Shown here: positions 7,247-14,399 of the stretch, piece by piece
Layout: every line of letters starts with the position of its first letter
How positions within the stretch are numbered: position 1 is the stretch's first letter
NCBI GenBank assembly: GCA_934621705.1
Contig: CAKTUP010000027.1
Location: forward strand, 1 to 17,018
DNA length: 17,018 bases
Direction: 5' to 3'
Source of the DNA: an uncultured Petrimonas sp.
GTDB taxonomy: Bacteria; Bacteroidota; Bacteroidia; Bacteroidales; Dysgonomonadaceae
Translations under genes and position numbers: made by a program
The notes under the pieces: model-generated
Databases searched by the model: none
What the model was told of the DNA's origin: nothing
The model's input: the letters and a program-made list of their open reading frames with translations, nothing else

Positions 7247-7391
7247 CAAAATTTTTCAAAAAGTTATCAACAGGCGTTTATTTATCTGATTATTATTTAT
7301 TTATGAAGATCCCAGCCGAAATAAAATTGTGGATTTTTTCTGCTGTTTCAAATAAATGGAAGTTGCTTGTCCTTTTTTCTTAAATATTTCG

Positions 7392-7414
7392 TATTTTTGC
7401 GCTTCATAGGAAAG
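7392..7414 (+). promoter_or_regulatory. Predicted promoter -7 element and ribosome binding site of the acyltransferase operon
   Basis: TATTTTTG at 7392-7399 matches the Bacteroidota -7 consensus TAnnTTTG exactly. No clear TTTG -33 element lies at the ideal distance; the best is TTG at 7367-7369. Predicted transcription would start around 7406. TAGGAAAG (7407-7414) lies 5 nt before the ATG at 7420 and is a good Shine-Dalgarno-like sequence, unusual for this phylum. With so short a leader, the start may be a few bases upstream of my estimate. Confidence 0.5.
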
Positions 7415-7419
7415 TCATT

Positions 7420-8259
7420 ATGTCAGAAAAAACTGATTTCAAATTAGATATCGACGGTGTTTTGCGCGCGAAAGCGAAAAAGCACTACAATAAAATTCCC
7501 AAGTTTGCCATCAATTATTTAAAGCGCACCATCTGGCAGGATGAATTGAACGCGATTATCGAGCGCAACCACGACAAACTGGGCGTAGATTTTATGCAGG
7601 CGCTGGTGGATAAGGAATTTCAATTGACCCTGAAAATCCACGGCGAAGAGAATATTCCCGAAGAAGGAAAATTTGTTTTTGCCTCCAACCATCCGCTGGG
7701 CGGGCTCGACGGCATTTGCCTTTCGGCAGTTTTGGGTGAAAAATATAATGGAAAAATAAGATATTTAGTTAACGATGTGTTACTGAATATCAAGAATTTG
7801 GAGACCATTTTTGTCCCGATCAACAAATACGGTTCGCAGGCAAAACTGTCGGCAGCGGCCATAAACGAAGCCTACGCATCGGAAAATCAAATCATTACAT
7901 TTCCCGCCGGATTGTGCTCCAGAAAACAAGGCGGTAAAATTCGAGATCTGGACTGGATGAAAAGCTTCGTCATGAAAGCCATTGAATATAAGAGAGATAT
8001 CATCCCGGTTCACTTCGAAGCCAAAAATTCGAATTTCTTCTACAACATCGCCAATTTGCGCAAAAAGCTGGGAATTAAGTTCAACGCGGAACTCATTTAC
8101 CTGCCCGGCGAAATGTTCAAAAATAAAAACCAAACATTTCACATCACGTTTGGAAAACCAATCGCGTGGCAGTCGCTCGACAGATCAAAAAGTCACGCGC
8201 AATGGGCTGAAGAAATAAAAACCATCGTGTACAATTTACCCAAAAAAGAGAATAACTAA
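7420..8259 (+). CDS. glsA: 1-acylglycerol-phosphate acyltransferase-like protein, probable GlsA (lyso-aminolipid O-acyltransferase)
   Basis: A 279-residue PlsC-fold acyltransferase. The catalytic block is NHPLGGLDG (90-98), in which H91 and D97 are six apart (HX5D) instead of the usual HX4D of PlsC. The second block is FPAGLCSRK (161-169) in place of FPEGTR. Both variants are typical of the hemolysin-like/OlsA-OlsF branch that acylates hydroxy groups of lyso-aminolipids. I see no strong membrane span. It lies 2 nt upstream of an OlsB-like N-acyltransferase, so the pair should make a glycine- or ornithine-type aminolipid. In Bacteroides thetaiotaomicron the equivalent glsA/glsB pair makes glycine lipids (established knowledge). 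The head-group amino acid cannot be read from this sequence. The gene is divergent from mraZ. Confidence 0.8.
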   Translation: MSEKTDFKLDIDGVLRAKAKKHYNKIPKFAINYLKRTIWQDELNAIIERNHDKLGVDFMQALVDKEFQLTLKIHGEENIPEEGKFVFASNHPLGGLDGICLSAVLGEKYNGKIRYLVNDVLLNIKNLETIFVPINKYGSQAKLSAAAINEAYASENQIITFPAGLCSRKQGGKIRDLDWMKSFVMKAIEYKRDIIPVHFEAKNSNFFYNIANLRKKLGIKFNAELIYLPGEMFKNKNQTFHITFGKPIAWQSLDRSKSHAQWAEEIKTIVYNLPKKENN

Positions 8260-8261
8260 GT

Positions 8262-9281
8262 ATGGAAAAAATCATCGATCCAGTTGATAAAAACCTTATT
8301 AAGAATGAACTAACCGTAGGAAAAAGATTACGCACCACCAACAAAGCCGATAACGAAATTTATATTTTCACCGCTCACGATTCGCCCAATTTGATGCGTG
8401 AAGTGGGGCGTTTGCGCGAAATAGCTTTTCGCCACTACGGCGGCGGAACGGGACTGGAAGCCGATATCGACAAATACGACGTGATGGAGCATCCTTATCA
8501 CCAACTCATTGTTTGGGATCCGGAAAAAGAAGATATTTTGGGCGGATACCGCTTTATAATGGGCAAAAACGTGGATTTTGACGAAAACGGAAAACCGATG
8601 CTGGCCACTGCTCATTTGTTGAATTTTTCCGATAATTTCATTCAGAATTACCTGCCTTACACGGTAGAATTGGGACGCTCGTTCGTATCGCTCGATTATC
8701 AATCCACGCTGCACAGCCGAAAAGGGATTTTCGCACTCGATAACCTGTGGGACGGCCTTGGAGCGCTCACCGTTATTGATCCGTCGATGAAATATTTTTT
8801 CGGGAAAGTAACCATGTACGGCACCTACAACAAGGAAGCACGAAACATGATCTTGTATTTTATGCACCTGCATTTTCCCGATCGCGACAAACTGGTAACC
8901 CCAATCAGTCAACTCGTTACCGATACCGACATAGCCAAAATGAAACACTTGTTTAAAGGGAAAAACTTCAAGGACGACTACAAGGTGCTGAACAAGGAAG
9001 TGCGCAGTTTCGGGTTGAATATTCCACCGCTTATCAACGCCTACATGGGCTTGTCGCCCTATATGCGCTTTTTCGGAACTTCCATTAACGACGAGTTTGG
9101 TGATGTGGAAGAATCGGGCATCCTTATCGAAATCAACCAGATTCTGGAAGAAAAAAAGCAACGGCATATAGAATCTTACATCAAATCGAACCCGAGCAAG
9201 CGGTTTCTTATTAAATTAAGGAGAGCCATTTCCGGAAAAAGCAAAAATTTAATCCGAAGAACCAAAAAGAAAAAACAATAA
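8262..9281 (+). CDS. glsB: GNAT-fold acyl-ACP N-acyltransferase, probable GlsB (OlsB-like)
   Basis: A 339-residue protein of the OlsB/hemolysin-like acyltransferase family, predicted to put a 3-hydroxy fatty acid on the amino group of glycine (or ornithine) as the first step of aminolipid synthesis. Supporting motifs are LREIAFRHYGGGTGLEADID (51-70), the GNAT strand ILGGYRFIMG (92-101), and TVELGRSFV (134-142), whose ELGR is characteristic of the family. The C terminus (about 313-339, KRFLIKLRRAISGKSKN then IRRTKKKKQ) is strongly basic and may bind the membrane surface. ATG 8262 follows the upstream stop by 2 nt, so the two genes are translationally linked. A strong terminator follows 27 nt downstream. 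Confidence 0.82.
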   Translation: MEKIIDPVDKNLIKNELTVGKRLRTTNKADNEIYIFTAHDSPNLMREVGRLREIAFRHYGGGTGLEADIDKYDVMEHPYHQLIVWDPEKEDILGGYRFIMGKNVDFDENGKPMLATAHLLNFSDNFIQNYLPYTVELGRSFVSLDYQSTLHSRKGIFALDNLWDGLGALTVIDPSMKYFFGKVTMYGTYNKEARNMILYFMHLHFPDRDKLVTPISQLVTDTDIAKMKHLFKGKNFKDDYKVLNKEVRSFGLNIPPLINAYMGLSPYMRFFGTSINDEFGDVEESGILIEINQILEEKKQRHIESYIKSNPSKRFLIKLRRAISGKSKNLIRRTKKKKQ

Positions 9282-9285
9282 ACTT

Positions 9286-9345
9286 GCCGCATTGCGGCTC
9301 GAACCCTACGCGCAAAGCGGCTTGAAGCCGCTTTGCGCGTTTTTT
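9286..9345 (+). terminator. Intrinsic terminator of the acyltransferase operon
   Basis: A perfect 14-bp stem, ACGCGCAAAGCGGC (9308-9321) with GCCGCTTTGCGCGT (9327-9340), closes a TTGAA loop and is followed by T6 (9340-9345). A small hairpin, GCCGC-ATT-GCGGC (9286-9298), sits just before it. The T-run is on the plus strand, so it ends the rightward operon and insulates the sus locus. Confidence 0.92.
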
Positions 9346-9355
9346 GGCCTTATCA

Positions 9356-9443
9356 TTAAAGGACTTTAAGGTTGGGGAGTTTTTGAATAACATACCACTC
9401 AGCTTAACAACCCTGCCACCACCTCGCAACCCGCGTCCCGCAA
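9356..9443. repeat. Short repeats between the terminator and the sus control region
   Basis: TTAAAGGAC (9356-9364) overlaps GACTTTAAGGTTG (9362-9374), which is identical to 3160-3172. At 9423-9443 three 7-nt units, CTCGCAA, CCCGCGT and CCCGCAA, follow each other, with CTCCCTG next. I see no gene in 9346-9470; the 72-codon reverse frame here runs through the terminator and has no family features. Confidence 0.45.
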
Positions 9444-9475
9444 CTCCCTGATAGTTTATTTTTTACACTTAAAAA

Positions 9476-9489
9476 TGCAATCGTTTGCA
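9476..9489. promoter_or_regulatory. LacI-type operator-like palindrome 1 upstream of susC
   Basis: TGCAATCGTTTGCA is a 14-bp palindrome with one mismatched pair and a central CG, the layout typical of LacI/GalR-family operators. It lies about 207 bp upstream of the susC ATG. No regulator gene is in the window. Confidence 0.55.
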
Positions 9490-9494
9490 CGGCT

Positions 9495-9521
9495 AAAAAC
9501 AGTTAAAGCGGCTGTTTTTTT
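9495..9521 (+). other. A-tract/T-tract hairpin between the two operators
   Basis: AAAAACAG (9495-9502) pairs with CTGTTTTT (9512-9519) around a 9-nt loop, leaving a T7 run from 9515 to 9521. It looks like a weak terminator and could stop transcripts entering from upstream. It lies upstream of the predicted susC promoter, so it would not be in the mRNA from that promoter. Confidence 0.35.
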
Positions 9522-9522
9522 A

Positions 9523-9536
9523 TGCAATCTTTTGCA
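9523..9536. promoter_or_regulatory. LacI-type operator-like palindrome 2, overlapping the susC promoter
   Basis: TGCAATCTTTTGCA shares its left half with the site at 9476 and has two mismatched pairs. The two sites are 47 bp apart. It sits just upstream of the -7 element at 9544, where a bound repressor would block RNA polymerase. Confidence 0.5.
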
Positions 9537-9543
9537 TTAAGGC

Positions 9544-9551
9544 TATTTTTG
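9544..9551 (+). promoter_or_regulatory. Predicted -7 promoter element of the sus operon
   Basis: TATTTTTG matches TAnnTTTG exactly and is identical to the element before the acyltransferase operon. The -33 region would fall near 9521-9525, at operator 2, and lacks a clean TTTG. A start near 9558 would give a 5' UTR of about 125 nt. Confidence 0.5.
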
Positions 9552-9568
9552 TATCAAAAGTGGGTATG

Positions 9569-9612
9569 AATATAAATAAATGAAAACACATATGCCTTCA
9601 TTTATTCATATT
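9569..9612 (+). other. Long A/T-rich hairpin in the predicted susC 5' UTR
   Basis: AATATAAATAAATGAA (9569-9584) pairs with TTCATTTATTCATATT (9597-9612), 16 positions with one mismatch, around a 12-nt loop. No known riboswitch fold is recognised. It may be an RNA control element, or a dyad binding site in DNA. Confidence 0.6.
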
Positions 9613-9683
9613 TAATGTAATTCTGTGAAAATTAATAGAGAGTAAATAATTATAAATCAGTTAATCTTACAACGTTAACAAAC

Positions 9684-12600
9684 ATGTATTTAAATTTCAA
9701 AAAAAGTATGAAAGCATTCTTAATGGCACTATTAGGAGTGCTAATGACGTTTTCGGCGGTTGCCCAATCTCCGATAAATGTGCGGGGAACGGTAAAAGAT
9801 GTGGTTGGCGAACCGATTATCGGCGCTAACATTCTTTTACAGGGAACGGGCACAGGTACCGTAACCGACTATGATGGAAACTTCGCACTTCAGGCTCCTG
9901 CAAACGGAGTACTGGAAATCAGTTACATCGGTTACAGGCCGCAAACCATTTCCATCAACAACCAAACGAATTTAAACATCGTAATGGAAGAAGACACGGA
10001 ACTATTGGATGAAGTGGTAGTAATTGGTTATGGAACCGTACGGAAAGACGATGCAACCGGATCGGTTACAGCTATTAAGCCGGACAACATCAACAAAGGG
10101 CTTGTAACCAACGCCCAGGATATGATGACGGGAAAAATTGCCGGTGTAAACGTGGTATCGGGTGGCGGAACGCCAGGTGGCGGTGCAACAATCCGCATAC
10201 GCGGTGGATCTTCGCTATCGGCAAGTAACGATCCGCTCATCGTTATCGATGGACTGGCTATGGATAACGACGGAATCAAAGGCGTTGCCAACCCGTTGAG
10301 TATGGTAAACCCGAATGACATTGAAACTTTTACGGTTTTAAAAGACGCATCTGCTACTGCGATTTACGGATCACGTGCATCAAACGGCGTTATCATTATT
10401 ACCACCAAAAAAGGACGTGCCGGAAGCAAACCGGTAGTGTCTTACGAAGGCAATATGTCTATCAGCAACGTTAAAAAAACAATCGATGTTTGGTCGGCCG
10501 ACCAATTCCGCAGCTATGTGAAAGACTTGTACGGCGGAGTAAACGATGAAGCTGTAAGCAAACTCGGCAATGCCGACACCGACTGGCAAAGCAAGATCTA
10601 TCAGGTGGCAGCCAGTACAGACCACAACATCAGCGTTTTGGGCGGACTGAAAAATATGCCCTACCGGGCATCGGTGGGCTACACGCACCAGAACGGTATT
10701 CTGAGAACATCGGAATTTAACCGTTTGACAGGTGCGGTGAACCTAAGCCCGTCTTTGTTTGACGACCACCTGAGAGTGAACCTGAACGCGAAGGGAATGT
10801 ACGTAACCAACCGGTTTGCCGACACGGGCGCCGTAGGTTCTGCCGCAGCTATGGATCCCACTCAGCCGGTTATGTCCAACGAAGCCGTGCATAAAAATCT
10901 TTTCGGCGGATACTTTCAATGGTACACTACTACCGAAGAAAACGGCGTTAGTCAGAACAATTTCAACACACTTGCGGTAAGAAACCCGTTAGCTTCGCTA
11001 TATCTTAAAAACGAAACATCGGCTGCCAAAAACTTCATTGGAAGCGCCGATTTAGACTACCGGTTCCATTTCTTGCCCGAACTTCGCGCACACCTGGGAT
11101 TGGGCATTGACCTTTCCGACGGAAAACAAGACTTATATGTTGAAAAAACCAACGCACAAGATCACCCACACGGCCGCACCGGTTGGGAAAAAATTTACAA
11201 AACCAACAAATCGTTGAATTACTATATGCAATATGCGAACAACTTCAACGATATGCACAATCTGGATTTAATGGCCGGATACGAATGGCAACATTTTTAT
11301 CGTGAAGGGAACAACGATTATGTCGGACTTGACGGTTATCTGCCCATAAAACGCGAGTGGAAAAGCGAAAATTACCTGGTATCTTTCTTCGGAAGGTTAA
11401 ACTACGGCATAGCCAACAAATACTTGTTTACCGCAACGGTAAGAAACGACGGAAGCTCGCGTTTCTCGAAAGAACACCGCTGGGGACTTTTCCCATCTTT
11501 TGCTTTCGCATGGAAAATGGTTGAAGAAGGGTTTATGAAAGAACAACGATTGTTTTCCGACCTGAAACTTCGTTTGGGTTACGGTATTACCGGACAGCAA
11601 AACATCCTTCAAGGAGATTATCCATACATTCCGGTGTATTCCGAAAATATCGACGGCGCTTTCTATCCCATTGGCGATGAGTACGTGAAAACCTACCGTC
11701 CCGACGCTTACAACAAAAACCTGAAATGGGAAGAAACCACAACCTATAACGCCGGACTGGATTTCGGATTTCTCAACAACCGTATTACCGGCGCCATTGA
11801 TTATTATAAAAGAGATACCAAGGATCTTATAAATGTGATTGAAATTCCGGCCGGTACAAACTTCAAAAACCGCGTGGTAAGCAACATCGGTTCTATGACC
11901 AACAGCGGGGTTGAATTTACCGTAAACGGCGATGTTATCCGAACCAACGACCTTACCTGGAATTTAGGTTACAACGTAACATACAACAGCAACGAAATCA
12001 CAAAACTGACTTCGGGCGACCGCGAAGACTACGTGGTTGAAACCGGCGGCATTTCATCGGGAACCGGAAACAACGTACAGGCACACGCTGTTGGATTTCC
12101 GGCTTCGTCGTTTTACGTGTACGAACAAGTGTACGACAACAGCGGAAAACCCATCGAAGGACTGTTCGTTGACAGAAACGGCGACGGTGTCATCAACGAC
12201 AACGACCGCTATTTCTTCCACAGCCCGGTTGCAGATGTTTTGATGGGACTTTCATCGAGACTTTCCTATAAACGCGTGGATTTGAGTTTTACCTTGCGTG
12301 CAAGTTTAGGCAACTACGTGTATAACGATGTGGCATCGCGTGGAGCCAACATTGGAATCGGCGGCGTTTGGTCAACATCGGGATTCTTCTCCAACAAACC
12401 GATATCGGCTTTGGAAACCAATTTCGTGGGATTAACCAACTATTACTTCTCCGATTTGTACGTGCAAAACGCATCGTTCCTGCGTATGGACAACATCACG
12501 CTGGGATACAACTTCACGCATCTTGCACCGGAAAGATTGTCGAGTGCACGTCTTTACTTCACGGTTCAAAACCCGTTTGTATGGACGAAATACAAAGGAT

Positions 12601-12686
12601 TAGACCCCGAAGTTTGGGGCGGTATCGACCGCGATATTTACCCGCGCCCAATGACATCCATTATGGGATTAAGCCTGACATTCTAA
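9684..12686 (+). CDS. susC: SusC-family TonB-dependent outer-membrane oligosaccharide transporter
   Basis: A 1000-residue SusC/RagA transporter that imports oligosaccharides, most likely malto-oligosaccharides, across the outer membrane with TonB energy. In order it has a signal peptide (cleavage after SAVAQ, about residue 28), a carboxypeptidase-regulatory-like domain (about 32-102, INVRGTVKDVVGEPIIGANI), a TonB-box region with DEVVVIGYGTVRK (109-121), the plug (about 120-245, with GATIRIRGGSSL, DPLIVIDG and KDASATAIYGSRASNGVIIITT), and a beta-barrel ending in the usual C-terminal aromatic residue (LSLTF). Length is close to B. thetaiotaomicron SusC. The start may instead be the in-frame ATG at 9708 (MKAFLMALL), which gives a more standard signal peptide. 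First gene of the susCDEF operon, 29 nt before susD. Confidence 0.95.
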   Translation: MYLNFKKSMKAFLMALLGVLMTFSAVAQSPINVRGTVKDVVGEPIIGANILLQGTGTGTVTDYDGNFALQAPANGVLEISYIGYRPQTISINNQTNLNIVMEEDTELLDEVVVIGYGTVRKDDATGSVTAIKPDNINKGLVTNAQDMMTGKIAGVNVVSGGGTPGGGATIRIRGGSSLSASNDPLIVIDGLAMDNDGIKGVANPLSMVNPNDIETFTVLKDASATAIYGSRASNGVIIITTKKGRAGSKPVVSYEGNMSISNVKKTIDVWSADQFRSYVKDLYGGVNDEAVSKLGNADTDWQSKIYQVAASTDHNISVLGGLKNMPYRASVGYTHQNGILRTSEFNRLTGAVNLSPSLFDDHLRVNLNAKGMYVTNRFADTGAVGSAAAMDPTQPVMSNEAVHKNLFGGYFQWYTTTEENGVSQNNFNTLAVRNPLASLYLKNETSAAKNFIGSADLDYRFHFLPELRAHLGLGIDLSDGKQDLYVEKTNAQDHPHGRTGWEKIYKTNKSLNYYMQYANNFNDMHNLDLMAGYEWQHFYREGNNDYVGLDGYLPIKREWKSENYLVSFFGRLNYGIANKYLFTATVRNDGSSRFSKEHRWGLFPSFAFAWKMVEEGFMKEQRLFSDLKLRLGYGITGQQNILQGDYPYIPVYSENIDGAFYPIGDEYVKTYRPDAYNKNLKWEETTTYNAGLDFGFLNNRITGAIDYYKRDTKDLINVIEIPAGTNFKNRVVSNIGSMTNSGVEFTVNGDVIRTNDLTWNLGYNVTYNSNEITKLTSGDREDYVVETGGISSGTGNNVQAHAVGFPASSFYVYEQVYDNSGKPIEGLFVDRNGDGVINDNDRYFFHSPVADVLMGLSSRLSYKRVDLSFTLRASLGNYVYNDVASRGANIGIGGVWSTSGFFSNKPISALETNFVGLTNYYFSDLYVQNASFLRMDNITLGYNFTHLAPERLSSARLYFTVQNPFVWTKYKGLDPEVWGGIDRDIYPRPMTSIMGLSLTF

Positions 12687-12715
12687 TTTAATGACATCAA
12701 AAAAAACAGTTTATT

Positions 12716-14293
12716 ATGAAGAATAAAAACATAAAATTTATAGCTGCCATTCTTTCCGTAATGCTTGTCGTTGGCTTTTCCACATCGTGCATAGGCGATC
12801 TGGATGTTGAACCCATCGACCCGAGCGTTACCCAAACGTTTGAACAGGATGGCGTTTTTGCAAAAATATACGCAACGCTGGCGCTCACCGGACAGGAAGG
12901 CCCTGCCGGACGCGGCGACGTGGACGGAATTGACGAAGGCACATCGGCATTCGTTCGTCTTATCTGGAACCTGAATGAACTGACAACCGACGAAGCTATC
13001 TGCGCGTGGGGCGACCCGGGAATTCCGGAAATGAACTTCAACCGGTGGTCATCGTCACACGACCAGATTACCGGTGTTTACGGACGTTTCAATTTCAACG
13101 TAACGCTCTGCAACCATTTCTTGGAACAAACCGAAGGCATGACCGATGAAAAAACGGTAAAACAACGAGCCGAAGTTCGTTTTATGCGTGCCCTGAACTT
13201 TTATTACCTGATGGATTTCTTCGGAAACGTTCCGTTTACCGAAGTGGTTGCCACCGAAGCGCCGCAACAAATTCAACGTGCCGAATTGTTCAATTACATT
13301 GAGAAGGAACTCACCGAATGCGAAGCCGATATGTACGAACCGCGTCAAGCACCTTATTATCGTGCCGACAAAGCCGCAAACTGGCTTCTGAAATCGAGAT
13401 TGTACCTCAACGCACAAGTTTATACCGGAACCGCCAAATGGAGCGAAGCTGCCACATACGCTAAACGCGTTATGGATTCGGGCTACACATTAAATCCCGA
13501 ATACACCCACCTGTTTATGGGCGACAACAGCGGATCTACCGTAAATAAAGCAACGCAGGAAATAATTCTGCCCATCGCTGCCGACGGAATTAAAACCCGC
13601 AGCTGGGGTTCATCGTTGTTCCTTATCGCATCCACACGAACCAGCGGAATGCCCAACTGGGGCTCTACCGAAGGTTGGGGCGGAAACCGTGCACGCGCTG
13701 CGTTGGTGAAAAAATTCTTCCCCGATGGAAATATTCCGGAAAACGCCAAACTCACCCCAACAACCACAGGCGCAGCCGACAAAAGAGCCTTGTTCTTCAT
13801 TGACTCCGGCGACCGTACATTGGAAATTCAGCAAGTGGAAATCTTCAAACAGGGATATTCCGTAATGAAGTACAATAACGCCCGCGCCGACGGCGCTGCA
13901 CCCAGCGACACGCAATTTCCCGACATGGATGTTCCCTTCTTCCGTGCTGCCGAAGCATACCTGACTTTTGCCGAAGCAACCCTTCGCGTCGGCGGCAGCA
14001 CCAACGAAGCTCTCACGGCAGTGAATGCCTTGCGCGCCCGCGCCAATGCACCGGCATTTACTACTATCGATTTAGACAGGGTTCTGGATGAAAAAGCCCG
14101 CGAATTTTATTTCGAAGGCCAACGGCGCACCGACCTTATCCGTTACGGATACTACGGTGGCGGCGACTACAACTGGGACTGGAAAGGCGGAAGCCCTACG
14201 GGAACGAAATTCAGCGAAATTTACAATTTGTTCCCCATTCCGTCAACCGATATGAACTCCAATCCAAACTTAACTCAAAACCCGGGATATTAA
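12716..14293 (+). CDS. susD: SusD-family starch-binding outer-membrane lipoprotein
   Basis: A 525-residue SusD/RagB lipoprotein that caps SusC at the cell surface and captures oligosaccharide. The signal peptide ends in STSC with lipidated C25, followed by IGDLDVEPIDP, the usual start of mature SusD proteins. The helical TPR-like core includes RAEVRFMRALNFYYLMDFFG (151-170) and the C-terminal EFYFEGQRRTDLIRYG (463-478). DGIDEGTSAF (70-79) and the stretch around W98 resemble the starch-specific SusD of B. thetaiotaomicron (from memory). W98 falls at the same residue number as the SusD glycan-stacking tryptophan, and W315 in MPNWGSTEGWGGNRA is a candidate for the second. The position after W98 is one residue shorter than I recall for SusD, and the expected asparagine seems missing. 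Next gene susE is 106 nt away. Confidence 0.94.
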   Translation: MKNKNIKFIAAILSVMLVVGFSTSCIGDLDVEPIDPSVTQTFEQDGVFAKIYATLALTGQEGPAGRGDVDGIDEGTSAFVRLIWNLNELTTDEAICAWGDPGIPEMNFNRWSSSHDQITGVYGRFNFNVTLCNHFLEQTEGMTDEKTVKQRAEVRFMRALNFYYLMDFFGNVPFTEVVATEAPQQIQRAELFNYIEKELTECEADMYEPRQAPYYRADKAANWLLKSRLYLNAQVYTGTAKWSEAATYAKRVMDSGYTLNPEYTHLFMGDNSGSTVNKATQEIILPIAADGIKTRSWGSSLFLIASTRTSGMPNWGSTEGWGGNRARAALVKKFFPDGNIPENAKLTPTTTGAADKRALFFIDSGDRTLEIQQVEIFKQGYSVMKYNNARADGAAPSDTQFPDMDVPFFRAAEAYLTFAEATLRVGGSTNEALTAVNALRARANAPAFTTIDLDRVLDEKAREFYFEGQRRTDLIRYGYYGGGDYNWDWKGGSPTGTKFSEIYNLFPIPSTDMNSNPNLTQNPGY

Positions 14294-14300
14294 TCAATTG

Positions 14301-14379
14301 GCGATTAGCGGTTAGTAATTAACAAGGCAGTGAAAATAGTCAACACACAGCCAACATTAAAGGCCAACAGCCAACAGCC
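14301..14379. repeat. Heptamer-periodic repeats in the susD-susE gap
   Basis: GCGATTA (14301-14307), GCGGTTA (14308-14314) and GTAATTA (14315-14321) form one 7-nt series. A second has GCCAACA at 14350-14356, 14363-14369 and 14370-14376, then GCC. They lie in the 106-nt gap between susD and susE and form no obvious hairpin terminator. Confidence 0.75.
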
Positions 14380-14399
14380 TAAAAATAAAGACACAAAAT

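Noticed and set aside
7224..7340. Replication origin
   Set aside because: There is only one consensus DnaA-like box, no dnaA or other origin genes nearby, and the region is explained by the mraZ promoter.
8328..9167. 279-codon reverse frame opposite glsB
   Set aside because: It is a shadow of a gene with clear OlsB-like motifs and good spacing to its operon partner.
9211..9429. Small reverse-strand gene after glsB
   Set aside because: The frame reads through the terminator hairpin and the 3' end of glsB and has no recognisable features.
9552..9683. Known riboswitch in the susC leader
   Set aside because: Only a simple hairpin is visible, with no conserved riboswitch core, and the downstream genes are glycan importers.
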